Source of the DNA: Aequoribacter sp049615385 | Lineage (GTDB): Bacteria > Pseudomonadota > Gammaproteobacteria > Pseudomonadales > Halieaceae | DNA: 64,000 nt | Strand: one strand, 5' to 3' | Assembly (NCBI RefSeq): GCF_049615385.1 | Contig: NZ_JBMZFL010000004.1 | Part shown: piece after piece, positions 50,980 through 59,672 of the stretch | How the letters are laid out: the number at the start of each line of letters is the position of its first letter | How positions within the stretch are numbered: position 1 is the stretch's first letter | Translations under genes and position numbers: made by a program | Notes under the pieces: generated by a model | The model's input: only the letters and a program-made list of their open reading frames with translations | Databases searched by the model: none | Told to the model about the DNA's origin: nothing

Positions 50980-53013
50980 TTAAATCGCCAAGGCCTCTTC
51001 AGTGGCTTGCTTGATTGCACGTTTGGCATCAATTTCCATTGCTTCAAACGCACCGCCTATCAGGCTGATCGATAGGCCGCTATCTTTGAGCTCGTCGTAA
51101 AGGCTGCGTTCAGATTCTTGACCGGCGCAAATAATCACCGTATCGGCTGGTAAGCATATCGGCTGCCCGTCGCGCAAAATGTGGACGCCCTCATCGTCGA
51201 TGCGTTGGTAATCGACACCGTTAATCATTTTAACCCCACGTCGATCGAGCGCTATACGGTGCGTCCAGCCGGTGGTTTTACCCAAGCCTTTGCCAATTGC
51301 GCTAGTCTTGCGTTGCAGTAGAGTAACATCTCGACCTGATGTATGAACCTCTGGCTCGACGCCAGTCACACCACCGCGCGGGTGGTTCTCGAAATCAACG
51401 CCCCATTCTTTAGCAAAGACGTTCACATCAAGTGCAGCCGATACACCCGCATGGGTTATCAGCTCCGCGGTATCGAAGCCGATGCCGCCTGCCCCGATGA
51501 TCACGACTCTGTTGCCTATGGGTTTGTTGCCGAGTATCGCGTCCATGTAATCTGCGACTTTAGGGTGATCGATGCCTTCAATCCTAGGGGTGCGGGGCTT
51601 AATGCCCGCAGCAATCACCGCATGGTCTGCATTAAGAGCACAAATACCTGCCGCGTCTAAATAGGTATTTAGGTGCAGTTCAACGCCTAGCTTGTCCATC
51701 ATCACGCTGTAATAGCGCAAGGTTTCTTCAAATTCCTCTTTGCCTGGTATACGTTTCGCCAAGTTAAATTGGCCGCCAATTTCACTGCGCGCTTCGTATA
51801 CGCTGACCTTGTGGCCGCGTTCAGCGGCAGTAATGGCGTAGGATAAGCCTGCCGGGCCTGCCCCAATAATCGCAATGGATTTTGGTTTGGTTATAGGCTG
51901 CGACGTAAGAAGGGTTTCATGACACGCCCGTGGGTTGACCAAGCAGCTGACCTCTTGACCGGTAAAGGTGTGGTCTAGGCAGGCTTGATTGCACGCAATG
52001 CACGTATTGATTTCGTTGGCTTTGCCCTCTCGAGCTTTTGCAATGAAGTTGGCGTCGGCTAACATGGGGCGCGCCATTGAAACGATATCGGCATCGCCTC
52101 GGACCAGGACCTCTTCTGCAACTTCCGGAGTGTTTATGCGGTTCGAGGTAATCATCGGCACTGATAACTCTTTTTTCAGACGTCCGGTTACCTGAGTAAA
52201 CGCAGCCCGGGGTACGCGTGTTGAAATGGTGGGTACTTGAGCTTCGTGCCAAGTGAAGTGGGTCGAGATAATCGTTGCCCCCGCGGCTTCGATGGCCTTT
52301 CCGAGCATGATGACCTCTTCGCGAGACATGCCGCCTTGTAGCATGTCCATCGCTGCAATTCTGAAAATGACAATAAATTCTTTACCAACAGTCGCGCGGA
52401 TTCGCCTAACGACCTCGACTGGGAAGCGCATGCGGTTTTCGAAAGAGCCGCCCCATTCGTCGGTTCTGCGGTTGGTTCGCTCCACAAGGAAAGTGCTGAG
52501 CAGATACCCGGCGGAGCCAATAATCTCAACGCCATCGTAACCTGCAAGTTGCGCGTGTTTAGCGCAGTTGGCAAAGTCGTTTAGTTGTTTTTCAATGCCT
52601 GCCGCATCGGGTTCTTTGGGAGTGATGGGCGATATTCGAGAGCGCACCGCTGACGCTGCCACAGCGTCAGTCGTCGGTGCCAGAGGGCCGGCATGCAGGA
52701 TTTGCATGCAAATTTTTACGTCTGGGTTAGCCGCGTGCACAGCATCGGTGATTAACCGGTGTTGGCTGGCCTCTTGCTCGTTGGATAACTTGGCGCCATG
52801 GCCGCCTTCTTCGTTCGGGGATATGCCTCCCGTGATGATCATACCGACGCCGGCAGCGGCGCGCTCGGCAAAATAGGCTGCCATGCGCGGGAAGCCATCG
52901 GTGGCTTCCTCTAATCCAGTATGCATCGAACCCATGACGGCCCGATTTTTGAGTGTTGTGAAACCTAAATCCAGCTCTGAAAATAGGTGTGGATAGAGAG
53001 GATGCGCCGCCAT
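50980..53013 (-). CDS. fadH: NADPH-dependent 2,4-dienoyl-CoA reductase
   Basis: A 677-residue FMN/FAD/[4Fe-4S] enzyme that reduces the conjugated double bonds left during oxidation of unsaturated fatty acids. An N-terminal OYE-type barrel is followed by four Cys ligands at 338, 341, 345 and 357, then two nucleotide-binding domains (IAIIGAGPAGLSYAITAAERG and later VVIIGAGGIGFDTAEL). The length matches E. coli FadH (672). It fits with the acyl-CoA dehydrogenases elsewhere in the window. The gene is isolated on this strand. Confidence 0.94.
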   Translation of the reverse strand: MAAHPLYPHLFSELDLGFTTLKNRAVMGSMHTGLEEATDGFPRMAAYFAERAAAGVGMIITGGISPNEEGGHGAKLSNEQEASQHRLITDAVHAANPDVKICMQILHAGPLAPTTDAVAASAVRSRISPITPKEPDAAGIEKQLNDFANCAKHAQLAGYDGVEIIGSAGYLLSTFLVERTNRRTDEWGGSFENRMRFPVEVVRRIRATVGKEFIVIFRIAAMDMLQGGMSREEVIMLGKAIEAAGATIISTHFTWHEAQVPTISTRVPRAAFTQVTGRLKKELSVPMITSNRINTPEVAEEVLVRGDADIVSMARPMLADANFIAKAREGKANEINTCIACNQACLDHTFTGQEVSCLVNPRACHETLLTSQPITKPKSIAIIGAGPAGLSYAITAAERGHKVSVYEARSEIGGQFNLAKRIPGKEEFEETLRYYSVMMDKLGVELHLNTYLDAAGICALNADHAVIAAGIKPRTPRIEGIDHPKVADYMDAILGNKPIGNRVVIIGAGGIGFDTAELITHAGVSAALDVNVFAKEWGVDFENHPRGGVTGVEPEVHTSGRDVTLLQRKTSAIGKGLGKTTGWTHRIALDRRGVKMINGVDYQRIDDEGVHILRDGQPICLPADTVIICAGQESERSLYDELKDSGLSISLIGGAFEAMEIDAKRAIKQATEEALAI

Positions 53014-53170
53014 TGTTATCTCTTTTGTTTGATGTAAGAAATCAAAACATTAACATCCATTAACGGGTAAATGCAGTATTTTTTATGCTACCGTGGAAGT
53101 TGTACGTTTCACTATGTTGGGTTGAATTAGCATCAAAGTTGTGAGTTTAGGCATGACTGTTTTGGTGTGA

Positions 53171-54697
53171 ATGGAGGCGTCCTTGGTCGGTCGTATCGTC
53201 AATTACACATTGCAGGTTCGGTTTCGGACGAGTCTCGGCAAGGTGCTTAAGTACCTTGTGCCGGTATTTGTCATTTTTTTGCTGATCTCTGGCTATCTTG
53301 CCTTTCATATTACCGAGCGCGAGGTGGCGGCAAACTACGAGGCAAGAATGCTTGCAGGGACGCGCTCGGGGGAGCAAGTTGCCCGCGTAAAATTCCAAAT
53401 TACAAAGGATGAGCTCCTGTTTTTCAGTCGTTTGTCGGCTACACGCGGGATGGCGCGCGCACTCGCTGGCGGCGGTGTCGATGAATCGACGGGCGTAGCA
53501 ATAGAAGATTGGATACGAAATTTCAATGACGTGGCTTTTCAGTACGCCAATGCCAAAGAACGCATCCTGCAAATCCGAATTATCTTAGCCAATGAGTCGG
53601 CTGATGAGTTTGTTAAACTCAAGCGGCCGCCCAGAGGTGTTTTAAAGCGCATCCCTGAAGACGAGCTTCAATCCAAAGCCGGATACCCGTACATGGCATC
53701 GGTCAGAGATCTTCCTTTGAACGAGGTTTATTGGTCCTTGATTGAATTGAATCTAGAGCACGGCCAAGTCGAGATGCCGCCACAACCCACGATCCGAGGC
53801 GCGACACCGATGGCTGACGATAAGGGGCAGATTTGGGCCTATTTGGTGATCAATTATGACGCTGCCCTAATTCTTCAAGATCTGACTCGGACCTTTACCG
53901 CCCAGCCCAATATTCGACTGTACGGCTATAAACCTAATGGCCACTATATTCTGCACCCGAAACCTGGCTTGGCCTTTCAGGATCAACTTCAGCCTGCAAA
54001 GGCCATGACCTACGACCAAGAGTTCGTGTTAAGTAACCCCGGGTGGCGCTCTGCACCACAATTGTTACTCGCAACCAGTCAGGTCGACGGTAGTCAAGAT
54101 ATCGTCTTGCTCAGTAGACCTGAGCCCTATGAAACTTACACCAACAACGAGCGAGGGAACTTCGCGATTCATATACCACTGTGGCGTTTTCAAGAAATCG
54201 TGAGCGAAAACAGCTGGCGCATTATTGTGAGAGTTTGGGCTGGAGCGCTGCTGATCTTTGCCTTGCTCGGTCTGGTGATGACACGAGTTGTGCGGCAGCG
54301 CGATCTTGCTGAGGCCTTAGGTTTACAGGGCGAATCTGGGCGGGCCGAGTCGGACGCACTTATATCGCTAATGCTTCAGAAGCTGCCAGTAGCCATGGCG
54401 ATGTTCGATGCCAATATGCATTACTTGGCTGTCAGCGAGCGCTGGTGTCAAGAGTATGGTGTGCACGCAAAAGATCTGATCGGGAAAGATCATAAGTCGC
54501 TATTTCCTCACATGCGCAATGCTGTGCGAACCTTATATCAGCAGGCCTTAGAAGGCAGATCAGCAGATGTGACTCAGCGACTCGTCGACGAGGTAGGTGA
54601 CGAAGTTAGCGTTCGCTGGAGGATAGAGCCATGGCACGCTGTAGATGGCTCGGTAGCAGGTATTGTGGTGCTCTCGTATCGCGTTGAAGACTATTAG
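53171..54697 (+). CDS. membrane sensor with periplasmic ligand domain and C-terminal PAS domain
   Basis: A 508-residue protein. It has a basic N-terminus, a transmembrane helix at about 26-46, a large periplasmic region to about 345 that resembles a double-Cache ligand domain, a second helix at about 349-370, and a PAS-like domain at about 395-505 (LPVAMAMFDANMHYLAVSERW, then RWRIEPWH). The chain stops right after the PAS domain: there is no kinase, GGDEF, methyl-accepting or helix-turn-helix output. It may work through a partner protein, or it may be a shortened form. The next gene is on the other strand and unrelated. Confidence 0.75.
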   Translation: MEASLVGRIVNYTLQVRFRTSLGKVLKYLVPVFVIFLLISGYLAFHITEREVAANYEARMLAGTRSGEQVARVKFQITKDELLFFSRLSATRGMARALAGGGVDESTGVAIEDWIRNFNDVAFQYANAKERILQIRIILANESADEFVKLKRPPRGVLKRIPEDELQSKAGYPYMASVRDLPLNEVYWSLIELNLEHGQVEMPPQPTIRGATPMADDKGQIWAYLVINYDAALILQDLTRTFTAQPNIRLYGYKPNGHYILHPKPGLAFQDQLQPAKAMTYDQEFVLSNPGWRSAPQLLLATSQVDGSQDIVLLSRPEPYETYTNNERGNFAIHIPLWRFQEIVSENSWRIIVRVWAGALLIFALLGLVMTRVVRQRDLAEALGLQGESGRAESDALISLMLQKLPVAMAMFDANMHYLAVSERWCQEYGVHAKDLIGKDHKSLFPHMRNAVRTLYQQALEGRSADVTQRLVDEVGDEVSVRWRIEPWHAVDGSVAGIVVLSYRVEDY

Positions 54698-54698
54698 A

Positions 54699-55205
54699 CT
54701 AACGCTTACCTGTGATCATGGTTTTGATCAGCGGGGTGCCTGTGAGCTTTTGCATAACCAGAACCCCCGTGATGTGAATACCCGCGCCTATCATCAAGGC
54801 GTCTGAGACCCACCGATGTGTATTTTGCAGAAAATCATTGCCAAATAGGGCATCAACTTCCTCATGTAACCAGCCTGTGATACTCAAGTAAGCAATCGAC
54901 AAAAAAACAAAATAAATGAACAGGGCGCCCAGCGGGTTGTGCCCCGCAGGGTGCTCTTTTACACCTGAGCGCAGGTCGTTTAAGTGTTGGCGAATTGCTG
55001 CAGGCGTGGGGACAAAATTCACAAACAGAGCATAAGGATTGCGACCCCAGATACCCCAGCCCAGGCGCAGAGTCATCAATGCAAAGAGGGCGTATCCTGC
55101 GTAGTTATGGAGGTCGTCGCCGCCCTCCAAAAACCAGTAGTTAGCCACGACTACCGCGACTAAACACCAGTGCCAACTCCGGACTAGGCGATCCCAAATG
55201 AGCAT
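54699..55205 (-). CDS. cytochrome b561-type diheme membrane protein
   Basis: A 168-residue four-helix membrane protein with conserved His residues near the start (RSWHW), after the second helix (LHNYAGYALFAL) and in the last helices (NTHRW and GAGIHITGVLVM), as in diheme cytochrome b561/b6 domains. It moves electrons across or along the inner membrane; partners range from hydrogenases to periplasmic reductases. It is cotranscribed with a PepSY lipoprotein 10 bases upstream. The physiological partner is unknown. Confidence 0.88.
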   Translation of the reverse strand: MLIWDRLVRSWHWCLVAVVVANYWFLEGGDDLHNYAGYALFALMTLRLGWGIWGRNPYALFVNFVPTPAAIRQHLNDLRSGVKEHPAGHNPLGALFIYFVFLSIAYLSITGWLHEEVDALFGNDFLQNTHRWVSDALMIGAGIHITGVLVMQKLTGTPLIKTMITGKR

Positions 55206-55215
55206 GTCTTATGAC

Positions 55216-55497
55216 TTACTCTTCTTCACGTTTGACAATGCTACCATCGGTTGGGTTGAAGTAGATTTCGACTTTGGTGCCATCGGCTTCAAAACCGTAG
55301 ATTTCGTAGCAGTTGCCGCCGGTTACTTTAAATTCGTTGATTTTATAGCCGCTGTTCAGCAGTTGGGCTTGAAAATCGTTGGCATTAAGCCATTCCGATT
55401 GAGGTGCCTGTGTGCACTGCGTGGAGCCGTGTTCTTCGCTGCAACCCGCCAAAATTGTAAGGCTAGTGACGGCGGCAAATAGTGTAAGCTTCTTCAT
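55216..55497 (-). CDS. PepSY domain lipoprotein
   Basis: A 93-residue lipoprotein with signal MKKLTLFAAVTSL and lipobox LAGC (Cys19). The mature part carries a single PepSY-like repeat (YEIYGFEADGTKVEIYFNPTDGSIV). Small PepSY proteins near cytochrome b561 genes are common and are thought to act as periplasmic partners; the function is not proven. It has two further Cys (about 28 and 63) that could form a disulfide. It is the first gene of a two-gene unit with the cytochrome. Confidence 0.85.
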   Translation of the reverse strand: MKKLTLFAAVTSLTILAGCSEEHGSTQCTQAPQSEWLNANDFQAQLLNSGYKINEFKVTGGNCYEIYGFEADGTKVEIYFNPTDGSIVKREEE

Positions 55498-55699
55498 GGT
55501 GTTTACCTCTTAATGTCGGAAAATGGTCGCTACGTTAAGCGACAGGCCTACCTCTAGCCAGCGCTGTTGCTGTTGACCAGTGCCCAAAGTATAGCACTAC
55601 CATTAAGCATTTATTAATGCCTGCTTCGCGTCGCGTTATATCAAAAGGTTCGGCGGGTCGCGAGCCGTGCTCGATTAGAGCTTGGTTGATGTGAGCGTA

Positions 55700-55733
55700 A
55701 AAGCCCCGCGTCTAACCCGGCGGGGCTTTTTTG
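55700..55733 (-). terminator. terminator downstream of mscS
   Basis: AAAAGCCCCGC, a 10-base loop, GCGGGGCTTTT: an 11-bp stem. Read on the minus strand it follows mscS by 22 bases and ends in T residues. The rest of the 258-base gap (55498-55755) should carry the PepSY/cytochrome promoter, which I cannot place. Confidence 0.8.
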
Positions 55734-55755
55734 TAACTCGTGTGTTAGGTAATCT

Positions 55756-56619
55756 CTACTGAATGACACGAACGTCGCGCTGGGGGAAGGGGATGGTCAG
55801 GCCGGCAGCTTCGATGTCTTCCTTGATACGTTTATTTAGGTCCCATTTTGTGGAGCCAAAGTCTTCGACGCTTGTCCAAGCCCGGAGCTGCAGGTCCACC
55901 GAGCTTTCGCCCAGCGAGAACACAATAGCTTGCGCCTCGGGTTCAGCCAAAATTCTGGGTTCGGTTTTGATGATGTTGTGCAGTACCTCTAGCCCCGTAT
56001 TGATATTGTCCGAGTAGGCGATGCTTGCAGTGATGTCGATTCTGCGCTTGCCGTTACGGGTAAAGTTGGTGATGTCGTTACCCCATATTGAAGAGTTTGG
56101 GCAGCTCAAATACAGGCCGTCGAAGCTACGCAGTACCGTCGTGAATAAATTGATTTCTTCCACAGTTCCAATGGTGGAGCCGAATGAGATGTAGTCGCCA
56201 GTTTTAAATGGGCGCAAGAATAGCAACATAATACCTGCGGCAATGTTGCTTAGGGTGTCTTTAAGCGCAAAACCGATGGCGAGCCCAGCCGCCCCAATGA
56301 GCGCGATGATGCTGGCGGTGTTAACCCCAAAGAGATCGAGAATGACAACGACGGCAACGGTGTAGACCAGATAACCAAGCGTCGTGTTCAAGATTGGCAT
56401 TAGCATGGGGTCGAGCTTACCCAGTCGATTGTGGGTCTGTTGCAGTGCTTGGCGAAGTGCGCCAGCAACGACTTTAGCAACTATTAAAACGCCAGCGGCC
56501 AGCCCAATTTGGTAGGCGATGTGTACGACCGTAGCTTGGTTGTCATTCCAGAGTTGGAGTAATGAATCTTGCACGCGTTCCTCCGTGGTGTGCGCAAAGC
56601 TGAATGCTAGCGCTGGCAC
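55756..56619 (-). CDS. mscS: small-conductance mechanosensitive channel
   Basis: A 287-residue channel with three N-terminal helices, the third Gly/Ala-rich (IALIGAAGLAIGFALKDTLSNIAAGIMLL), and a cytoplasmic vestibule containing the beta domain (GDYISFGSTIGTVEEINLFTTVLRSFD). It matches E. coli MscS (286) in length and order. It releases solutes on hypo-osmotic shock and complements the osmolyte uptake suggested by the BCCT transporter. The first 15 residues lie before the first helix, so a later start is possible. Confidence 0.93.
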   Translation of the reverse strand: MPALAFSFAHTTEERVQDSLLQLWNDNQATVVHIAYQIGLAAGVLIVAKVVAGALRQALQQTHNRLGKLDPMLMPILNTTLGYLVYTVAVVVILDLFGVNTASIIALIGAAGLAIGFALKDTLSNIAAGIMLLFLRPFKTGDYISFGSTIGTVEEINLFTTVLRSFDGLYLSCPNSSIWGNDITNFTRNGKRRIDITASIAYSDNINTGLEVLHNIIKTEPRILAEPEAQAIVFSLGESSVDLQLRAWTSVEDFGSTKWDLNKRIKEDIEAAGLTIPFPQRDVRVIQ

Positions 56620-56729
56620 TGGAAGTACACAAGCAGTTTTAATTTCAGCATAGGAAGCAAAACAAGCGTGTTGGCATTGGCTAAACCGGCTTTTGATGGT
56701 TATGATTCGTGCCTAAGAAAGGAGTCAGT

Positions 56730-57182
56730 ATGGCAATTGATGTGATTGAATCGGGGTCGTTCCCCTTTAGCGAAACAATGAAGGTCAGATTTCGAGATAC
56801 CGATTCACAGGGCCATTTGTACTTTGCGAATTATTTGGTATTTGCGGATGAAATCACTGGTTTTTATATGGACGAACTCGGTTTTCGTGCGACTCAGCCG
56901 AGCAAGGCGCCCAGCTTTATTTTCACGGTGAATATTCAGTGCGACTACATTGATGAAATTACGGCCAACGGCACTGTGCGCGGTTCGGTCGGATATCGCC
57001 GTTTGGGCCGCTCTAGTGCAGACGTGGCCTTTTTGCTGCAAAATCATGAAACCGACGCAGTTCTGGCACGCGGTACGATCACCCAGGTGTTTGTGGATCC
57101 TGACACTCGAAAATCGATCGCGATACCTGAGCCTTTCCGGTCAAATATCCTCGAACGTCAAGGCAACTGGTTGGTTGAGTAA
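56730..57182 (+). CDS. hotdog-fold acyl-CoA thioesterase (4HBT family)
   Basis: A 150-residue protein started at the ATG at 56730 (AAGGAG 5 bases upstream; an earlier ATG at 56709 lacks this). It has the 4-hydroxybenzoyl-CoA thioesterase pattern FRDTDSQGHLYFANYLVFADE at about 21-41, with the catalytic Asp region followed by a helix and hotdog strands. YbgC-like members hydrolyse short or medium acyl-CoA. It precedes the agmatine operon by 101 bases and need not belong to it. Confidence 0.88.
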   Translation: MAIDVIESGSFPFSETMKVRFRDTDSQGHLYFANYLVFADEITGFYMDELGFRATQPSKAPSFIFTVNIQCDYIDEITANGTVRGSVGYRRLGRSSADVAFLLQNHETDAVLARGTITQVFVDPDTRKSIAIPEPFRSNILERQGNWLVE

Positions 57183-57283
57183 GATTCATCGCAACCGCAG
57201 CGTTCATTCAACTCTAGAAGTACGCTAAAACATCGACCATACCTCGCTGTTCTTATAGAATGGTGCCTTTTACAGGGGGTGTC

Positions 57284-58327
57284 ATGACACGCCGATTGTG
57301 GCCCGAATGGCAAGAACAGTGGGGCGTGTTGCTGGCATGGCCTCATGCCGAGACCGACTGGGTTGGCAACCTAGACGCCGCTAGGTTGTGCTATCGAGAT
57401 ATCATTGTTGCCATCACGCGGTATGAACGCGTTCTGTTGTTGTGCCGAGATGAATCAACTCAGATCGAGGTACAAGCCATCTTAAGCCAATCAGGTGTTG
57501 ACTCGGATCGCGTCATCTTTTTGGTTGTGCCTTACGACGATACTTGGGCCCGAGATTTTGGTTTTATCTCGACTTCTTCCGAGACGGGGCCCGTGCTGCT
57601 GGACTTTCAGTTCGATGCGTGGGGCGGGAAATTTACTGCCTCGGCGGACAACGACATTAATCAGCAGCTCTTTCGCCAACCTTTGCTGAATCACAATCAA
57701 ACCGAAACGCAAGCCTGGGTGTTGGAAGGTGGAAGTATCGAAACCGATGGTCTAGGAACCTTGCTGACCACCCGCAAGTGTCTGCTGAACCCTAATCGCA
57801 ACCCAGATCTCGATGAGGCGGAAATCGAGCGGCGTTTACAGTCGTCTTTGGGCGTAGACAGGGTGCTGTGGTTGGATCACGGTGAGCTGGAGGGTGACGA
57901 TACCGATGCCCACATCGATACCTTGGCCCGTTTTGTGGACGAGCAAACTATTGTGCACATGGCCTGTAGCAACTCCGAAGATGCGCATTACCGCGAGTTG
58001 CAGGCAATGGCACTGGAATTGCAGGCGTTACGCCAGCTTAATGGTGCGCCTTATAACCTCGTGCCGATTGAGCTGCCCGAAGTCTTCGACAGTGAGGGAC
58101 GGCGTTTGGGTGGCAGTTACGTCAATTTTTTATTGGTGAATGGTGCATTGATTGCCCCGATTTATGGTGACGATGTAGCAGATAGCGCGGCTTTGGCACA
58201 GCTTGCTAAGGCTTGCCCGAATCGAGACATTGTCCCCGTGGATTGCCGAGCATTGATCGAACAAAATGGCAGTTTACACTGTGTCACTATGCAAATACCC
58301 AAAAAGGTGGTGAATTGTGAGTCGTGA
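57284..58327 (+). CDS. aguA: agmatine deiminase
   Basis: AguA converts agmatine to N-carbamoylputrescine and ammonia. The 347-residue protein, started at the ATG at 57284 with AGGGGGT upstream, has the guanidino-group enzyme motifs DDTWARDFG, VLEGGSIETDG and DTDAHIDTLARF, and the catalytic Cys333 near the end in GSLHCVTMQIP. It overlaps aguB by 11 bases. It is the first step of arginine-derived polyamine catabolism. Confidence 0.95.
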   Translation: MTRRLWPEWQEQWGVLLAWPHAETDWVGNLDAARLCYRDIIVAITRYERVLLLCRDESTQIEVQAILSQSGVDSDRVIFLVVPYDDTWARDFGFISTSSETGPVLLDFQFDAWGGKFTASADNDINQQLFRQPLLNHNQTETQAWVLEGGSIETDGLGTLLTTRKCLLNPNRNPDLDEAEIERRLQSSLGVDRVLWLDHGELEGDDTDAHIDTLARFVDEQTIVHMACSNSEDAHYRELQAMALELQALRQLNGAPYNLVPIELPEVFDSEGRRLGGSYVNFLLVNGALIAPIYGDDVADSAALAQLAKACPNRDIVPVDCRALIEQNGSLHCVTMQIPKKVVNCES

Positions 58328-59204
58328 GATAACCGTTGGCGTCGTTCAACACGCAAATACCGGCGACTACGCTGGGGATGTCGCTACCAGTGTGCAAGGT
58401 ATTAGGCGAGCTGCAGCGAAGGGAGCAAATTTGATTCTGCTGCAAGAGCTGCACGCGGGTTTGTACTTTTGTCAGGTCGAAGACACAAACAATTTTGATC
58501 GAGCAGAAACGATTCCGGGTCCAAGCACCGATATCTTTGGGGCTTTGGCGGCTGAATTGAACGTCGTGATTGTTTGCTCGTTGTTTGAGAAAAGAGCCAC
58601 GGGGCTTTATCACAATACCGCGGTAGTGCTAGAGACTGACGGGTCCATTGCAGGCTGTTATCGAAAGATGCACATTCCTGACGATCCAGGCTACTACGAA
58701 AAGTTTTACTTCACACCGGGCGACTTGGGGTTTACCCCTATTCAGACCTCGGTGGGTAAACTGGGCGTTCTTGTGTGCTGGGACCAGTGGTATCCCGAGG
58801 CCGCCCGACTTATGGCCTTGGCGGGAGCGGAAGTTTTGCTGTACCCAACCGCGATTGGTTGGAATCCAGACGACCCCACCGACGAGCAAGCGCGTCAGCG
58901 TGAGGCCTGGATTACTGTGCAGCGAGGGCATGCGGTTGCTAACAATCTGCCGGTGTTAAGTGCTAACCGTATAGGATTCGAAGGTGACCCCAGTGGGCAA
59001 ACCGCGGGCTCGCAATTTTGGGGCTCAAGTATGGTTGTCGGTTGGCAAGGCGAGTTGCTTGCTCAGGCTGATACCAAAAGCGCTACGGAGTTAGTGGTGA
59101 CCTTGGATCTAGATCGTACTGAGCAGGTGCGACGTTGGTGGCCCTACTTGCGCGATCGTCGTATCGACGCTTACGGCGATATCACGAAGAGGTATCGAGA
59201 CTAA
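58317..59204 (+). CDS. aguB: N-carbamoylputrescine amidase
   Basis: AguB hydrolyses N-carbamoylputrescine to putrescine, CO2 and ammonia. The 295-residue nitrilase-superfamily protein starts at GTG 58317 with AAGGTGG upstream. The catalytic triad is Glu44, Lys117 and Cys154 (GVLVCWDQWYPEAARL). It overlaps aguA at its start, and its stop TAA overlaps the ATG of the next gene by one base (TAATG). Translation of all three is therefore coupled. Confidence 0.96.
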   Translation: MSREITVGVVQHANTGDYAGDVATSVQGIRRAAAKGANLILLQELHAGLYFCQVEDTNNFDRAETIPGPSTDIFGALAAELNVVIVCSLFEKRATGLYHNTAVVLETDGSIAGCYRKMHIPDDPGYYEKFYFTPGDLGFTPIQTSVGKLGVLVCWDQWYPEAARLMALAGAEVLLYPTAIGWNPDDPTDEQARQREAWITVQRGHAVANNLPVLSANRIGFEGDPSGQTAGSQFWGSSMVVGWQGELLAQADTKSATELVVTLDLDRTEQVRRWWPYLRDRRIDAYGDITKRYRD

Positions 59205-59647
59205 TGCAGCATCAATTGAGCTCGGGTCTTACGATAGAGTCGGAGACAATTGCCTTCTCGAGAGACGTCCATGGTCTAGCCTACTACGTGCGAGCCGAGG
59301 GACCCACAAGCTTGCTTTGGCGAGGTGAAGTTATCAACGGCCATGATCAAAGCCGTCACCCACAGGGTTTTAGTGCGCCAATTGGCATGCCGGACAGCTT
59401 ATCTTCTGCGGGGGCATGGCATGCGGTCACCGACCAAATGTTAATTGACAGAGGGTTAGTGGCTGGAAATACGGTGCAATGGCGTTACCCGTCGGGTGTG
59501 GTTTTTCAGGCTAAATATCTGAATTCCACACGTTTAGACGGCGTGCTTGTGTTAATGACCTTCGACGAATGCTCTATCACTGCACCGAGTGGTGACGTGC
59601 TTTACGACCCCAGCTGGGGGCAGTTTGATTTAGCGGTCGCAGAGTAA
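59204..59647 (+). CDS. unknown 147-residue protein coupled to aguB
   Basis: I do not recognise this family. The ATG at 59204 overlaps the aguB stop, so it is almost certainly translated. The protein is soluble, with no signal peptide or membrane helix, and looks beta-rich. It has aromatic and Asp/Gly-rich segments (HGLAYYVRAEG, LLWRGEVINGHDQSRHPQG, SGVVFQAKYLNSTRLDG, YDPSWGQFDLAV) and a single Cys. No metal or nucleotide motif is visible. From position it may modify, bind or regulate a step of agmatine use, or link it to the next gene, an acyl-CoA ligase 25 bases away. Confidence 0.8.
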   Translation: MQHQLSSGLTIESETIAFSRDVHGLAYYVRAEGPTSLLWRGEVINGHDQSRHPQGFSAPIGMPDSLSSAGAWHAVTDQMLIDRGLVAGNTVQWRYPSGVVFQAKYLNSTRLDGVLVLMTFDECSITAPSGDVLYDPSWGQFDLAVAE

Positions 59648-59672
59648 AACAATAAAATACTAGGAGTATTTG

